Positions 1 to 6,489 are shown, numbered from the stretch's first letter. The stretch: 20,419 nucleotides of DNA from JABMRP01 sp964444795 (GCA_964444795.1 CAYUIQ010000168.1:1-20419), one strand, 5' to 3'. Notes: generated by a model from the letters alone, not told the origin. Program-made: numbers and translations.

Positions 1-439
1 AGAAGCGGTCCCAGTCTTCCTCGGAATCGAAATCGATCTCCGCTCTCCACGTTCCCGAGCGGCAGTTGACTACCGGTTTCAGGAGCACTCGAAAATGGTG
101 TTTACGCGCCAGAGAGATCGCATGGCGAATCTCGGCATCGCTCACCATGTAGTCGTTCTTCTCCCCATAGAGGATTTCCGCAGACGACGCCGTCTCGACG
201 TGGGCCGCGAACGCCAGCGAAATCCACTCCGTGTTCGTCTGGCGGAGAAGTTTCATCGAACGATCGGGGGCATCGCCGCGATACTCGCCGCGCGAGCCCG
301 TCCAGCCCCAGGTGTAGCCTTTGACAAACGGAATGCGAAGCCGCGGGCTGTCCGCGTCGGCTCGCTGCGCGATGGCGCCCGAAGGCTGAAAGGCCAACGC
401 GACGAAGGCGGCGATGACGCATCTCTGGGAGTATTTCAT
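1..439 (-). CDS. GH113-like TIM-barrel glycoside hydrolase, exported (C-terminus cut by window edge)
   Basis: The first 146 codons of a minus-strand gene are present and the reading frame is still open at base 1. Residues 1-24 form a Sec signal peptide: a hydrophobic stretch (VIAAFVALAF) and a cleavage site after AIA. The mature part begins with a pattern typical of GH113-type barrels: KGYTWGW near residue 44, then an L-R-Q-T-N-T-E-W-I-S-L strand, an HVETASS segment, a helix (DAEIRHAISLARKHH) and the strand RVLLKPVVN, followed by GTWRAEIDF. GH113 members are retaining beta-mannanases or related enzymes; the catalytic acid/base and nucleophile would lie beyond the window. It lies 113 bp downstream of the small exported protein on the same strand, with a strong hairpin between them, so co-transcription is doubtful. 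The start at 439 is preceded by only a weak purine-rich SD. The fold assignment is fairly safe; the substrate is not. Confidence 0.75.
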   Translation of the reverse strand, partial: MKYSQRCVIAAFVALAFQPSGAIAQRADADSPRLRIPFVKGYTWGWTGSRGEYRGDAPDRSMKLLRQTNTEWISLAFAAHVETASSAEILYGEKNDYMVSDAEIRHAISLARKHHFRVLLKPVVNCRSGTWRAEIDFDSEEDWDRF

Positions 440-490
440 GGCGGAGGTCTTTCTGTCAGGATGATGCTTACTTGCTCGTGTCCGATACCA

Positions 491-523
491 CCCGGGGAAC
501 CGGAAGGAAGGCGGTTCCCCGGG
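491..523 (-). terminator. Perfect 12-bp hairpin between two minus-strand genes
   Basis: Arms at 491-502 (CCCGGGGAACCG) and 512-523 (CGGTTCCCCGGG) are exact reverse complements separated by a 9-nt purine loop. It lies 30 bp past the stop of the 138-aa protein gene and before the start of the GH113-like gene. There is no T-tract on either side, so intrinsic termination is uncertain. It may instead be an RNA-stability or attenuation hairpin. Confidence 0.5.
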
Positions 524-552
524 CATGAGACCATCTTACGCGCCGACGGTTG

Positions 553-969
553 TCAGTCATCCTTCTCGCTGAAGACGGAAGCGGGAATCGATCGGGCCCA
601 GCCGTCGAGGTGAACCGATCGGACGAACTTGCCGTCCGGCAACGACCAGACTCCGACCCACGTGTATTCCCCGCTATGGGAGTAATGGTAACCCGCCGCA
701 AAGGCGGTTGAGTCGGGGGAAAAGGCCTTCACTTTGACGTCGTTACGCGTCGAGTACTGCGCCCGCGTCGTGAGAATCACCCGACGCTCCCCGCCTGTCT
801 CCGAGACTTGATAGTGAGTGCCAGAGTCCATCGTGACGCGGGCCGCCTCGTATTTACCCTCGGGGTCTTGAGCAGCCCGCGTGCCGGCATCGCAACCGGC
901 GGCATGGATGACCGCCATGGAAATGCCCGCCACGAGTGCCAGCGCCGCAACCATAGTCTTGATCTTCAT
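553..969 (-). CDS. Small exported protein with a single WD40-like blade
   Basis: This 138-aa protein is of unknown function. The start is well supported: an AAGGAG Shine-Dalgarno lies about 7 nt upstream of the ATG. Residues 1-24 are a signal peptide (MKIKTMVAALALVAGISMAV). HAAGC around residue 26 weakly resembles a lipobox, but the -3 residue is Ala rather than Leu/Val, so lipidation is uncertain. The C-terminal half contains VKAFSPDSTAFAAG, then VGVWSLPDGKFVRSV. This is the sequence rhythm of one WD40 blade (FSPDG..LAsG..dg.v.vWdl.tGk..r.l). One blade cannot close a propeller, so this is either a degenerate remnant or a divergent small fold. It lies upstream of the GH113-like gene on the same strand. 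Confidence 0.7.
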   Translation of the reverse strand: MKIKTMVAALALVAGISMAVIHAAGCDAGTRAAQDPEGKYEAARVTMDSGTHYQVSETGGERRVILTTRAQYSTRNDVKVKAFSPDSTAFAAGYHYSHSGEYTWVGVWSLPDGKFVRSVHLDGWARSIPASVFSEKDD

Positions 970-1006
970 CTTCGCTTCTCCTTCAACTAACGGGAAATCA
1001 CGGAAC

Positions 1007-1068
1007 CATAAACAACCAAATTCACGAGGCCTCTACCCTATGGGGTATGGCCGTATGGTTGTTAGATG
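1007..1068. promoter_or_regulatory. Nested inverted repeats upstream of the 138-aa exported protein gene
   Basis: Arms cataaacaacca (1007-1018) and tggttgttagatg (1056-1068) are imperfect reverse complements. Between them lie the palindrome gaggcctc (1026-1033) and the hairpin taccc-tatg-gggta (1034-1047). The element sits 38 bp upstream of the gene start, where a promoter or operator would be expected. Function is inferred from position only. Confidence 0.3.
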
Positions 1069-1124
1069 GCCCGGGCTCCCGGGTGCGTCGTAAGGTGATT
1101 GTGGATAGCGATTTAAAAAAGAGC

Positions 1125-1154
1125 AAAAAAACTTCGCGGAGGCGATTTCGCCGC
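1125..1154 (-). terminator. Probable intrinsic terminator after the lipoprotein gene
   Basis: Read on the minus strand, GCGG (1154-1151) and CCGC (1139-1136) can pair around GC-rich sequence that also contains GGCGA/TCGCC complementarity. This is followed by GAAG and a run of seven T residues (1131-1125), and further downstream by a second T-run. It lies about 55 bp past the stop at 1210. The stem is short, so confidence is moderate. Confidence 0.45.
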
Positions 1155-1209
1155 ATGGTTTTGACATGGCTGGCCATCGGCAATCACGCGGGACTTCGTT
1201 GCCGCCGGG

Positions 1210-2439
1210 TCAGTCGCCTTGCGAAGGATCGCCAAAATGGACTCTCCCGTCTGCCATTTCCAGCAAGAACCGCACGACAAACTTGGTCTCAACATGGGTT
1301 TCACTCTTAACGCTGATGGGGGGAGAGCCTCGCTCGTCGTGTTTGACGATCACTCCAGCAGTCTTGCACGCCTGCCGCAGTTTCCTGCTCATGTCGGTGG
1401 CGGCGTTGCTGAGCCTCGCGTGAGCCTTCTTCCGGCGATCTTGCTGCCGTTGCCAGGTGAAGCGGTCGACGTCTTTCAACTCCGAATATCTCAGTGCCGT
1501 CATGACGCCGTCTTTTTGAGCGAGCGTCCCTTGCTTCGACGCGGCCAAATGCTCCAGCAGCACTTTCCAGCGGCTTCCCGGCAGGTTCAACTCCACGGCC
1601 TGACTCTCGGCAAAGAGATCACCCCACTGGGGACAGGGCATGGCCCAATAGCGGTTCTTCTCTTGGTTGCGATCGAACTGGATCCCGATCCCCAAATCCT
1701 GAAACAAGTCGACTTCCAGGCGCGTCTCCGGCGGATCGCCTGTCTCGTCGGCCTCCTCTTCTTCGCCTTCTTCTTCCTGTTGCTCGTCCTTCTCCGGCAC
1801 GGGGTGGTTTGCCGCTTTTCGCCTGCGGCGCACGATCAAGCCGATCGAAATCGCCGCCACCACGGCCAGAAGGCCAGCGGCGATGCCCGCCGCTTGCCAC
1901 GCCCGAGCCTTGCTGGAGGCTTGCACCACGCATCGAACCGACTTGCTCTGCAGTACCACGTCGCCGATACCGTAGTGCTCCTTGACGAGGAACTTCAACG
2001 CGTACTCGCCTGCCCTGACCGGGAGTGGCAGGCGATACGTTTTGGAGAAGGTCCCGTCGTCGCGGGTGTTGAATGTCTCGAAGTCCCAATAACCTTCCTC
2101 TTGCCCAATTTCGGGATCGTGGTAGAAATCTCCCTCGGGCCAGCCGTCGAGTTTCAGGTTTCCGAGGATCTTGCTCTCCGGGCTATCGGGGACCAGGGCG
2201 TTGAGCGCCAGGCAGTATCTCTGCCCAGGCTGAAGTTCTTCGAGTTCCACCGCCAATTCCCATTGGCCCTGCGACGTTCGGGCGTAACGAATCTGGCCGG
2301 CCCCCATGCCGGAGTCTCCAAACCGGTCGAGCTTGGTGGTCACGTAGTCCGGATCCGACGGCGGGCCACAACCGGTCAACCAAGAGCAAGCCGAAATTGC
2401 CAGGACGAAACACTTGAACCGAACACACCTTGGAGCCAT
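1210..2439 (-). CDS. Lipoprotein with one transmembrane helix, acidic linker and cytoplasmic tail domain
   Basis: No named family recognised. I chose the ATG at 2439 because it puts a clean lipoprotein signal at the N-terminus (CFVLAISACSWLTGC, lipobox L-T-G-C, Cys24), with AGGAA about 10 nt upstream. A longer in-frame start at 2511 would bury this signal. Of 409 residues, about 25-175 form an extracytoplasmic beta-rich domain (LPVRAGEYALKFLV near its end). Residues about 180-204 form a hydrophobic helix followed by RRRRK, a positive-inside stop-transfer. Residues 217-232 are almost all Glu/Asp/Gln. The last 165 residues are soluble. A segment there (LPGSRWKVLLEHLAAS ... ARLSNAATDMSRKLRQA) vaguely recalls an OmpR-type winged-helix pattern, which is speculative. 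The architecture suggests a protein that senses outside and acts inside. It is divergent from the GT-C gene, with 194 bp between the starts. Confidence 0.75.
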   Translation of the reverse strand: MAPRCVRFKCFVLAISACSWLTGCGPPSDPDYVTTKLDRFGDSGMGAGQIRYARTSQGQWELAVELEELQPGQRYCLALNALVPDSPESKILGNLKLDGWPEGDFYHDPEIGQEEGYWDFETFNTRDDGTFSKTYRLPLPVRAGEYALKFLVKEHYGIGDVVLQSKSVRCVVQASSKARAWQAAGIAAGLLAVVAAISIGLIVRRRRKAANHPVPEKDEQQEEEGEEEEADETGDPPETRLEVDLFQDLGIGIQFDRNQEKNRYWAMPCPQWGDLFAESQAVELNLPGSRWKVLLEHLAASKQGTLAQKDGVMTALRYSELKDVDRFTWQRQQDRRKKAHARLSNAATDMSRKLRQACKTAGVIVKHDERGSPPISVKSETHVETKFVVRFLLEMADGRVHFGDPSQGD

Positions 2440-2578
2440 TTCCAGATTCCTGAATCGCACGATTGCCTCGTGGTTGCGTTTGTGATGCCGATCCGGCGGC
2501 GCCCCTCTCAATTCTCGCCGCTCCGCTTGATGGTGTCAATCAATGTCCGCCGGTGGTGTCCCTCGCCGTGGATTTCGC

Positions 2579-2584
2579 TATACT
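2579..2584 (+). promoter_or_regulatory. Candidate -10 box for the GT-C gene
   Basis: TATACT (5 of 6 matches to TATAAT) lies about 50 bp upstream of the ATG at 2634, inside the divergent intergenic region. No convincing -35 is seen at 16-19 bp, so this is weak. Confidence 0.25.
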
Positions 2585-2633
2585 TGACCCGTGGAACGGA
2601 ATCTCCGCCAACACTTTTCCGCATGAAAACACC

Positions 2634-4466
2634 ATGAACACGCTTCGTCGACTATGCCAGGGAATCCTGCAATACCGCTATCCGCTGGTGCCGATCCTGC
2701 TGGGAACGGCGCTGGCGCTGCCTTCGCTCTCGGGCGGACTGCGGATGGACGACTATTCGATTCGAGCCGCCGTGCTCGGCGCCGATGATCTGATCAGCAT
2801 CTCGCGATCGCCCTGGGACCCGTTCAATTTCCTCGATGGCGATCCGGATAGTCATTTCGCCTTGGTCGACTCGGGGATTATTCCCTGGTGGAGCGATCCG
2901 GAGTGCCAGCTGGCTTTCTTTCGGCCCGGCACCGCGCTGACACATATTGTCGACTTCCACCTCTGGGGCGATTGGCCCTGGCTGATGCACGTGCATAGCA
3001 TCGCCTGGTACGCGCTGTTGATCTGGATGGCGTGTGTCTTCTACCGGCGGATGTTCCGCGATCACGAGACGACTTGGACCTGGGTACTGGCGGGCGTGCT
3101 GTTTGCGGTCGACGAGGCACACGGGGTGGCGGTCGGCTGGCTTGCCAATCGCAACTCGCTGGTGGCGGGCGTTTTCGGTATTGCCGCGCTGATCGCCTAC
3201 GATCGCTGGCGGCGCGACGGTTGGCGCCCCGGGGCCGTGCTGGCGCCCGTCGCGCTGGGCCTTGCTTTGCTGTCGAAGGAAGCGGCCATCTGTGTGACCG
3301 CCTATCTGGCGGCGTACGCCGTCTTTCTCGACCGCGGACGGTGGCTGCGGAGATTGGCCTCGCTGTTGCCTTGCGCGGGCGTGACCGTCGCCTGGTACAC
3401 CGTCTACAAATGGCTGGGCTACGGGGCCTTTGCCTCAGGGGCCTACATCGATCCGGGACACGATCCGGTGGCGTTTCTCGGCGTGGTGATCGAACGGGCG
3501 CCGTTCCTGCTCATGGGACAATGGTCGATGCTCGGCGCCGAGATGAGTCTGGTGACGTCGCCCGAGGCATGGCTGATCTGCTGGTGGGCGGCCGTCGCCA
3601 TGATCGGCATCGTGGCCGTGCTTGTTGGACCGCTGGTCGCGCGAAGTCGCCTGGCCCGATTTTGGACCGCCGGAATGCTCCTCTCGGTATTGCCGGCGTG
3701 CGTGGTCTTTCCGGGCAACCGGCTGCTGCTGTTCGTTGGGCTGGGCGGTCTGGCACTGCTGGCGCAGTTGCTGGCCGGTGTCGTGGAGAACGCTTCCTGG
3801 ATGCCCCGGGCAAGAAACTGGCGGCGGCTGGCAAGGTGCGCGGCGTACCTCTTAATCGTTGTCCATCTAGTGCTTTCGCCGCTATCGTTTCCCGTGGCGG
3901 TCAACTCGATGGCCACCTTGGGAAAGATCTCCCGGGAATTGGCCGATTCGTTGCCCGACGATTCCGAACTGGCCGGACAGCGCGTCGTGCTGGTCAATTC
4001 CTGGTCTTGGATGGGCGACACGGCGATGCTGCAAATGCGACAGGTCGAGGGTGGGACGCTGCCGAGATCGCTGCTCAATCTCCGGCCGGCTACGTATCCC
4101 GTCACCTTGCAGCGCACGGACGCCCGGTCGCTGATCGTTCGTCCCCGAGGCGGTTTCTTCCCGCCGCCGAACGTGGCGAAGTCGGCGGCACCACGGCCCG
4201 CCTTCGCCGTCGAATACGTACTCCGTATTCTGGATATCCTCACGCGCAGTCCTTCGCGGCCGATGCAGTTGGGCGAAACGGTCAAACTCAGCGGCGTGAC
4301 GATCGAGATCACCGCACTCTGTGCCGACGGACGCCCGGCCGAGGCCACCTTCCGCTTCGACGTACCGCTGGAAGATCCCTCGCTACGATGGCTGCGGCGG
4401 ACGGACAGGGAGTTTGTGCCCTTCACGCCCCCGGCGGTCGGTCAGACGGTAAACGTCGGTCCGTGA
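2634..4466 (+). CDS. GT-C/TMTC-like multi-pass membrane glycosyltransferase-type protein
   Basis: 610 aa. I chose the ATG at 2634 because hydrophobic membrane sequence starts shortly after it, whereas the upstream in-frame codons read like non-coding sequence. The first helix (PLVPILLGTALALPSL) is followed by a loop containing LRMDDYS (Asp39-Asp40). This matches the acidic first-loop motif of GT-C enzymes, which use polyprenyl-phosphate sugars. Further TMTC/PMT-like signatures are FFRPGTALTH, GWLANRNSLVAGVFG and LLSKEAAICVTAYLAAYAVF. About ten hydrophobic helices span residues 12-435. The last 150 or so residues are a soluble, probably extracytoplasmic, domain. The natural acceptor is unknown, and protein O-glycosylation or surface-polymer glycosylation are both possible. 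The gene is convergent with the graspetide-precursor gene, with only 22 bp between the stops. Confidence 0.75.
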   Translation: MNTLRRLCQGILQYRYPLVPILLGTALALPSLSGGLRMDDYSIRAAVLGADDLISISRSPWDPFNFLDGDPDSHFALVDSGIIPWWSDPECQLAFFRPGTALTHIVDFHLWGDWPWLMHVHSIAWYALLIWMACVFYRRMFRDHETTWTWVLAGVLFAVDEAHGVAVGWLANRNSLVAGVFGIAALIAYDRWRRDGWRPGAVLAPVALGLALLSKEAAICVTAYLAAYAVFLDRGRWLRRLASLLPCAGVTVAWYTVYKWLGYGAFASGAYIDPGHDPVAFLGVVIERAPFLLMGQWSMLGAEMSLVTSPEAWLICWWAAVAMIGIVAVLVGPLVARSRLARFWTAGMLLSVLPACVVFPGNRLLLFVGLGGLALLAQLLAGVVENASWMPRARNWRRLARCAAYLLIVVHLVLSPLSFPVAVNSMATLGKISRELADSLPDDSELAGQRVVLVNSWSWMGDTAMLQMRQVEGGTLPRSLLNLRPATYPVTLQRTDARSLIVRPRGGFFPPPNVAKSAAPRPAFAVEYVLRILDILTRSPSRPMQLGETVKLSGVTIEITALCADGRPAEATFRFDVPLEDPSLRWLRRTDREFVPFTPPAVGQTVNVGP

Positions 4467-4488
4467 GAGTGATGTGGGGGGGACAAGT

Positions 4489-5445
4489 CTATCGTGGCAA
4501 CCCACCCCCTTCTTCGCCGATGGCCAGCGTGGTGGCGTGGGGCGGACGTGGTCGGCCGCCCCCTTCTTCGCCCAGGGCGCGGGTCGAGGGGCGTGGTCGG
4601 CCACCGCCTTCTTCACCGACGGCCAGCGTCGTGGGACGGGGTCGACCGCCCCCTTCCTCGCCAATCGCTTTGGTGGTGATCCCCGGCGGGCGGTTGCCTT
4701 CCTCGCCCAGGGCCATCGTCGTTGCCATGCCGTCCCACTGCAACTGGAACACTTGCGGATGGGATCGCAGGCTCTGAACCACCTCCTCGCGCACCTTGCC
4801 CGAGCCGAAGGTGACGATCACCAGCGGCATGTGTTTCATCGCCTTCACCTTCACGTCGCCGGCGGCGGCGAAGTCCTTGGTCCATTGTTTGGCCAGTTCC
4901 GCGGCTTCGAGATAGCTGCCCTCTTCCGGTTTGAGTCGCCATCGGTTCGGATAAAGGGGAATCATCAGTGTGGCATGTCCCCGTTGCGGTAGGCCACGAA
5001 CCTGGACGTCGCCGGACTTCACTTCATGGGCTCCCGCCACGTCGGACTCTCGGCTGAGTTTCTCCGCTTCGATCGGCGTACACCAGGCGAGGAACCCCTG
5101 GGTCTTCTCGAACTTCTCGTTCCCACGCCAACCGTTGAGAAAATCGCCCCCCACGCCAAGTTCCCCACGCCGCTTGACGTCGAATGCCTTGACGTCTTTC
5201 GGCACGACAAAGTAGAGGCGGTGGCGGTCGCTAACCTGTTCGGGAATATCCCGACGGCCCGAGTCGGCCACGGCCCGATGTCCCGCGCCCCAACCGATCG
5301 CCGCGGTGCAAAGGCCGAGAAACTTGTGCAACACGGATCGGCGCGTCGGGCGGAATTGAAACTCCGCGGGCTCCCCCTCGCTGGCGGGGCCGCGAGCAGG
5401 TGAGCCAGTCTCGGCCCGGTTAATACCGTCGAACGGATGACGCAT
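4489..5445 (-). CDS. Tat-targeted graspetide (omega-ester peptide) precursor-like protein with five TTxxxxEE repeats
   Basis: 318 aa; GGGAG about 8 nt upstream of the ATG supports this start. After a polar 30-residue N-region comes TRRSVLHKF (34-42) and the hydrophobic stretch LGLCTAAIGWGAG, ending in RAVA (57-60): a twin-arginine signal. Residues 75-146 and 155-240 each show strand/helix patterns ending in a helix followed by a strand (EAEKLSRESDVAGAHEV; REEVVQSLRSHPQVFQLQ). These resemble inhibitor-I9/subtilisin-propeptide domains; that is fold-level inference. The C-terminus holds TTMALGEE (242), TTKAIGEE (257), TTLAVGEE (272), STRALGEE (287) and TTLAIGEE (305), separated by Gly/Arg/Pro linkers. 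TTxxxxEE is the ring motif of plesiocin-class graspetides, in which an ATP-grasp enzyme joins Thr hydroxyls to Glu carboxyls. A matching ATP-grasp gene is divergent, 33 bp away. Known graspetide precursors are usually much shorter. Alternative: a Tat protein with a non-modified acidic repeat tail. Confidence 0.82.
   Translation of the reverse strand: MRHPFDGINRAETGSPARGPASEGEPAEFQFRPTRRSVLHKFLGLCTAAIGWGAGHRAVADSGRRDIPEQVSDRHRLYFVVPKDVKAFDVKRRGELGVGGDFLNGWRGNEKFEKTQGFLAWCTPIEAEKLSRESDVAGAHEVKSGDVQVRGLPQRGHATLMIPLYPNRWRLKPEEGSYLEAAELAKQWTKDFAAAGDVKVKAMKHMPLVIVTFGSGKVREEVVQSLRSHPQVFQLQWDGMATTMALGEEGNRPPGITTKAIGEEGGGRPRPTTLAVGEEGGGRPRPSTRALGEEGGGRPRPPHATTLAIGEEGGGLPR
4492..4722 (-). repeat. In-frame ~45-bp tandem repeat encoding five graspetide core modules
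   Basis: Five copies of a [T/S]T-x-A-[I/V/L]-G-E-E unit start at residues 242, 257, 272, 287 and 305 of the precursor, giving spacing of 15, 15, 15 and 18. Linkers are NRPPGI, GGRPRP (twice) and GGRPRPPHA, with GGLPR at the end. Copy four has Ser in place of the first Thr; copy five follows a three-residue insertion. Amino-acid conservation of T, T, E, E and G is strict apart from that Ser. Confidence 0.9.
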
Positions 5446-5478
5446 TGCGATTCTCCCGCGTTGGGTTAAGGTAACGGC
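5446..5478. promoter_or_regulatory. 33-bp divergent spacer between precursor and ATP-grasp genes
   Basis: The spacer holds both ribosome-binding sites and nothing else: GGGAG for the minus-strand precursor and TTAAGGT for the plus-strand ATP-grasp gene. Promoters must therefore lie inside the opposing coding sequences. On the minus strand TAGAAT (5490-5485, 5 of 6 to TATAAT) inside the first codons of the ATP-grasp gene is a candidate -10 for the precursor, with a weak TCGTCG at -35 spacing. Confidence 0.4.
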
Positions 5479-6387
5479 ATGACTATTCTAATCCTTGGAG
5501 CCGACGACGACGACCATGCGGACCATGTCTACCAGTATTTTATGACGCACGGCCGGGATGTCGAGTTCCTCGATAGCCGGCTTTTCCCTTCGGTGACCGG
5601 TATTTCGTACGATCCGGCGACCGGTCGGGGTGCGATTCGGCTGCCCGATGGTCGGCGACTGGCCACCGATGAGATCGAGGCCGTCTACTGGCGATGTTAC
5701 CACGGCATCGAGACACCCGAGTTACCCGATCCCGAGCAGGCCTATATCGCGCGGAACGACGCGCGAAGCTTGTTCGAGTCGCTGTTGATCCACCTGCCGA
5801 CGCGTTGGGTCAACGGCTGGCGGGCGTTTCAGCTTCACCAGACCAAACCGGTTCAGTTGGCCATGGTGGCGGCCCTTGGTGTGCCGGTGCCCGCGACGCT
5901 GTTGGGGAACGACGCCGACTCGATACGGCAATTTGTCGTACAGCATCCCCGGTCGATTTTCAAACCCGTCCAGGGAGGTGCCCACGCTCGGCCGGTGACG
6001 CCGGACCATCTGACCGACGAGAATCTGCGAAATCTGGCGATTGCCCCGGTGACGATCCAAGAGGAGGTGCCGGGGACGAATATCCGCGTTTTTGTGGCCG
6101 GCCGCCGGATTCTGGCCTGCGAGATCATGACCGACCGGCTCGACTATCGCGACGATCTCGACGCAGCGATCCAACCCGTCGAATTACCGCCCGAGGTACG
6201 CTCTCAGTGCGTGGAAATCGCCCAAAGGCTCACATTGCGATGGACGGGCATCGATTTTCGCCGCACGCCGCAGGGGCAATACGTGTTCCTGGAAGCCAAC
6301 CCCAGCCCCATGTTTCTGGGTTTCGAGCAGCGGACCGGTCTCCCCCTGACCGAGAGCCTCGTCGCTGTGTTGATCGGGGAAGATTAG
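5479..6387 (+). CDS. ATP-grasp graspetide maturase (MvdD/PsnB-type macrocyclase)
   Basis: 302 aa, close to the usual 300-330 for MvdC/MvdD-type ligases; no signal peptide, so cytoplasmic. AAGGT lies about 9 nt upstream of the ATG. Residues 1-110 match the family's pre-ATP-grasp domain (ILILGADDDDHADHV at the start, AVYWRCYHG near 68). Then come the ATP-grasp elements: VNGWRAFQLHQTKPVQL (Lys123), LGVPVPATLLGND, IFKPVQGG (Lys162, nucleotide binding), IQEEVPGTNIRVFVAG (Arg203), LDYRDD, and GIDF plus FLEANPS, whose Asp259, Glu272 and Asn274 are the expected Mg-binding residues. All key positions look intact. Such enzymes phosphorylate Glu/Asp side chains of a precursor and close esters with Thr/Ser or amides with Lys. 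The divergent neighbour with TTxxxxEE repeats is the obvious substrate. RimK-like or glutathione-synthetase-like activity is less likely given the WRC and LEANPS context. Confidence 0.9.
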   Translation: MTILILGADDDDHADHVYQYFMTHGRDVEFLDSRLFPSVTGISYDPATGRGAIRLPDGRRLATDEIEAVYWRCYHGIETPELPDPEQAYIARNDARSLFESLLIHLPTRWVNGWRAFQLHQTKPVQLAMVAALGVPVPATLLGNDADSIRQFVVQHPRSIFKPVQGGAHARPVTPDHLTDENLRNLAIAPVTIQEEVPGTNIRVFVAGRRILACEIMTDRLDYRDDLDAAIQPVELPPEVRSQCVEIAQRLTLRWTGIDFRRTPQGQYVFLEANPSPMFLGFEQRTGLPLTESLVAVLIGED

Positions 6388-6397
6388 CGAGTCAGGA

Positions 6398-6426
6398 TTC
6401 CAAACCCGGCACCTGGCTCATATAAT
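6398..6426 (+). promoter_or_regulatory. Probable sigma-70-type promoter for the aldo/keto reductase gene
   Basis: A perfect TATAAT (6421-6426) lies 64 bp upstream of the start at 6490, with TTCCAA (6398-6403, 3 of 6 to TTGACA) at a 17-bp spacing. It starts just after the ATP-grasp stop, implying that the reductase has its own transcription start. Confidence 0.5.
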
Positions 6427-6489
6427 GGGGACGGTTGTCCATTCCCCCCCTTCTCCCTCCGGGAGAGAAAACACCACGGAGACCGAACC

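Noticed and set aside
1219..2637. Long plus-strand ORF opposite the lipoprotein gene
   Set aside because: Antisense shadow in GC-rich DNA: no SD, no domain, and the opposite strand has a lipobox and membrane helix.
4492..4722. CRISPR-like or other non-coding tandem repeat
   Set aside because: Period is an exact multiple of three, variation preserves T, T, E, E residues, and there are no unique spacers: it is a coding repeat.
3032..4777. Long plus-strand ORF overlapping the GT-C gene and the graspetide repeats
   Set aside because: Arg/Gly/Pro-rich translation of an alternative frame; the GT-C frame has coherent membrane helices, and its tail merely reads the repeat array in the wrong strand.
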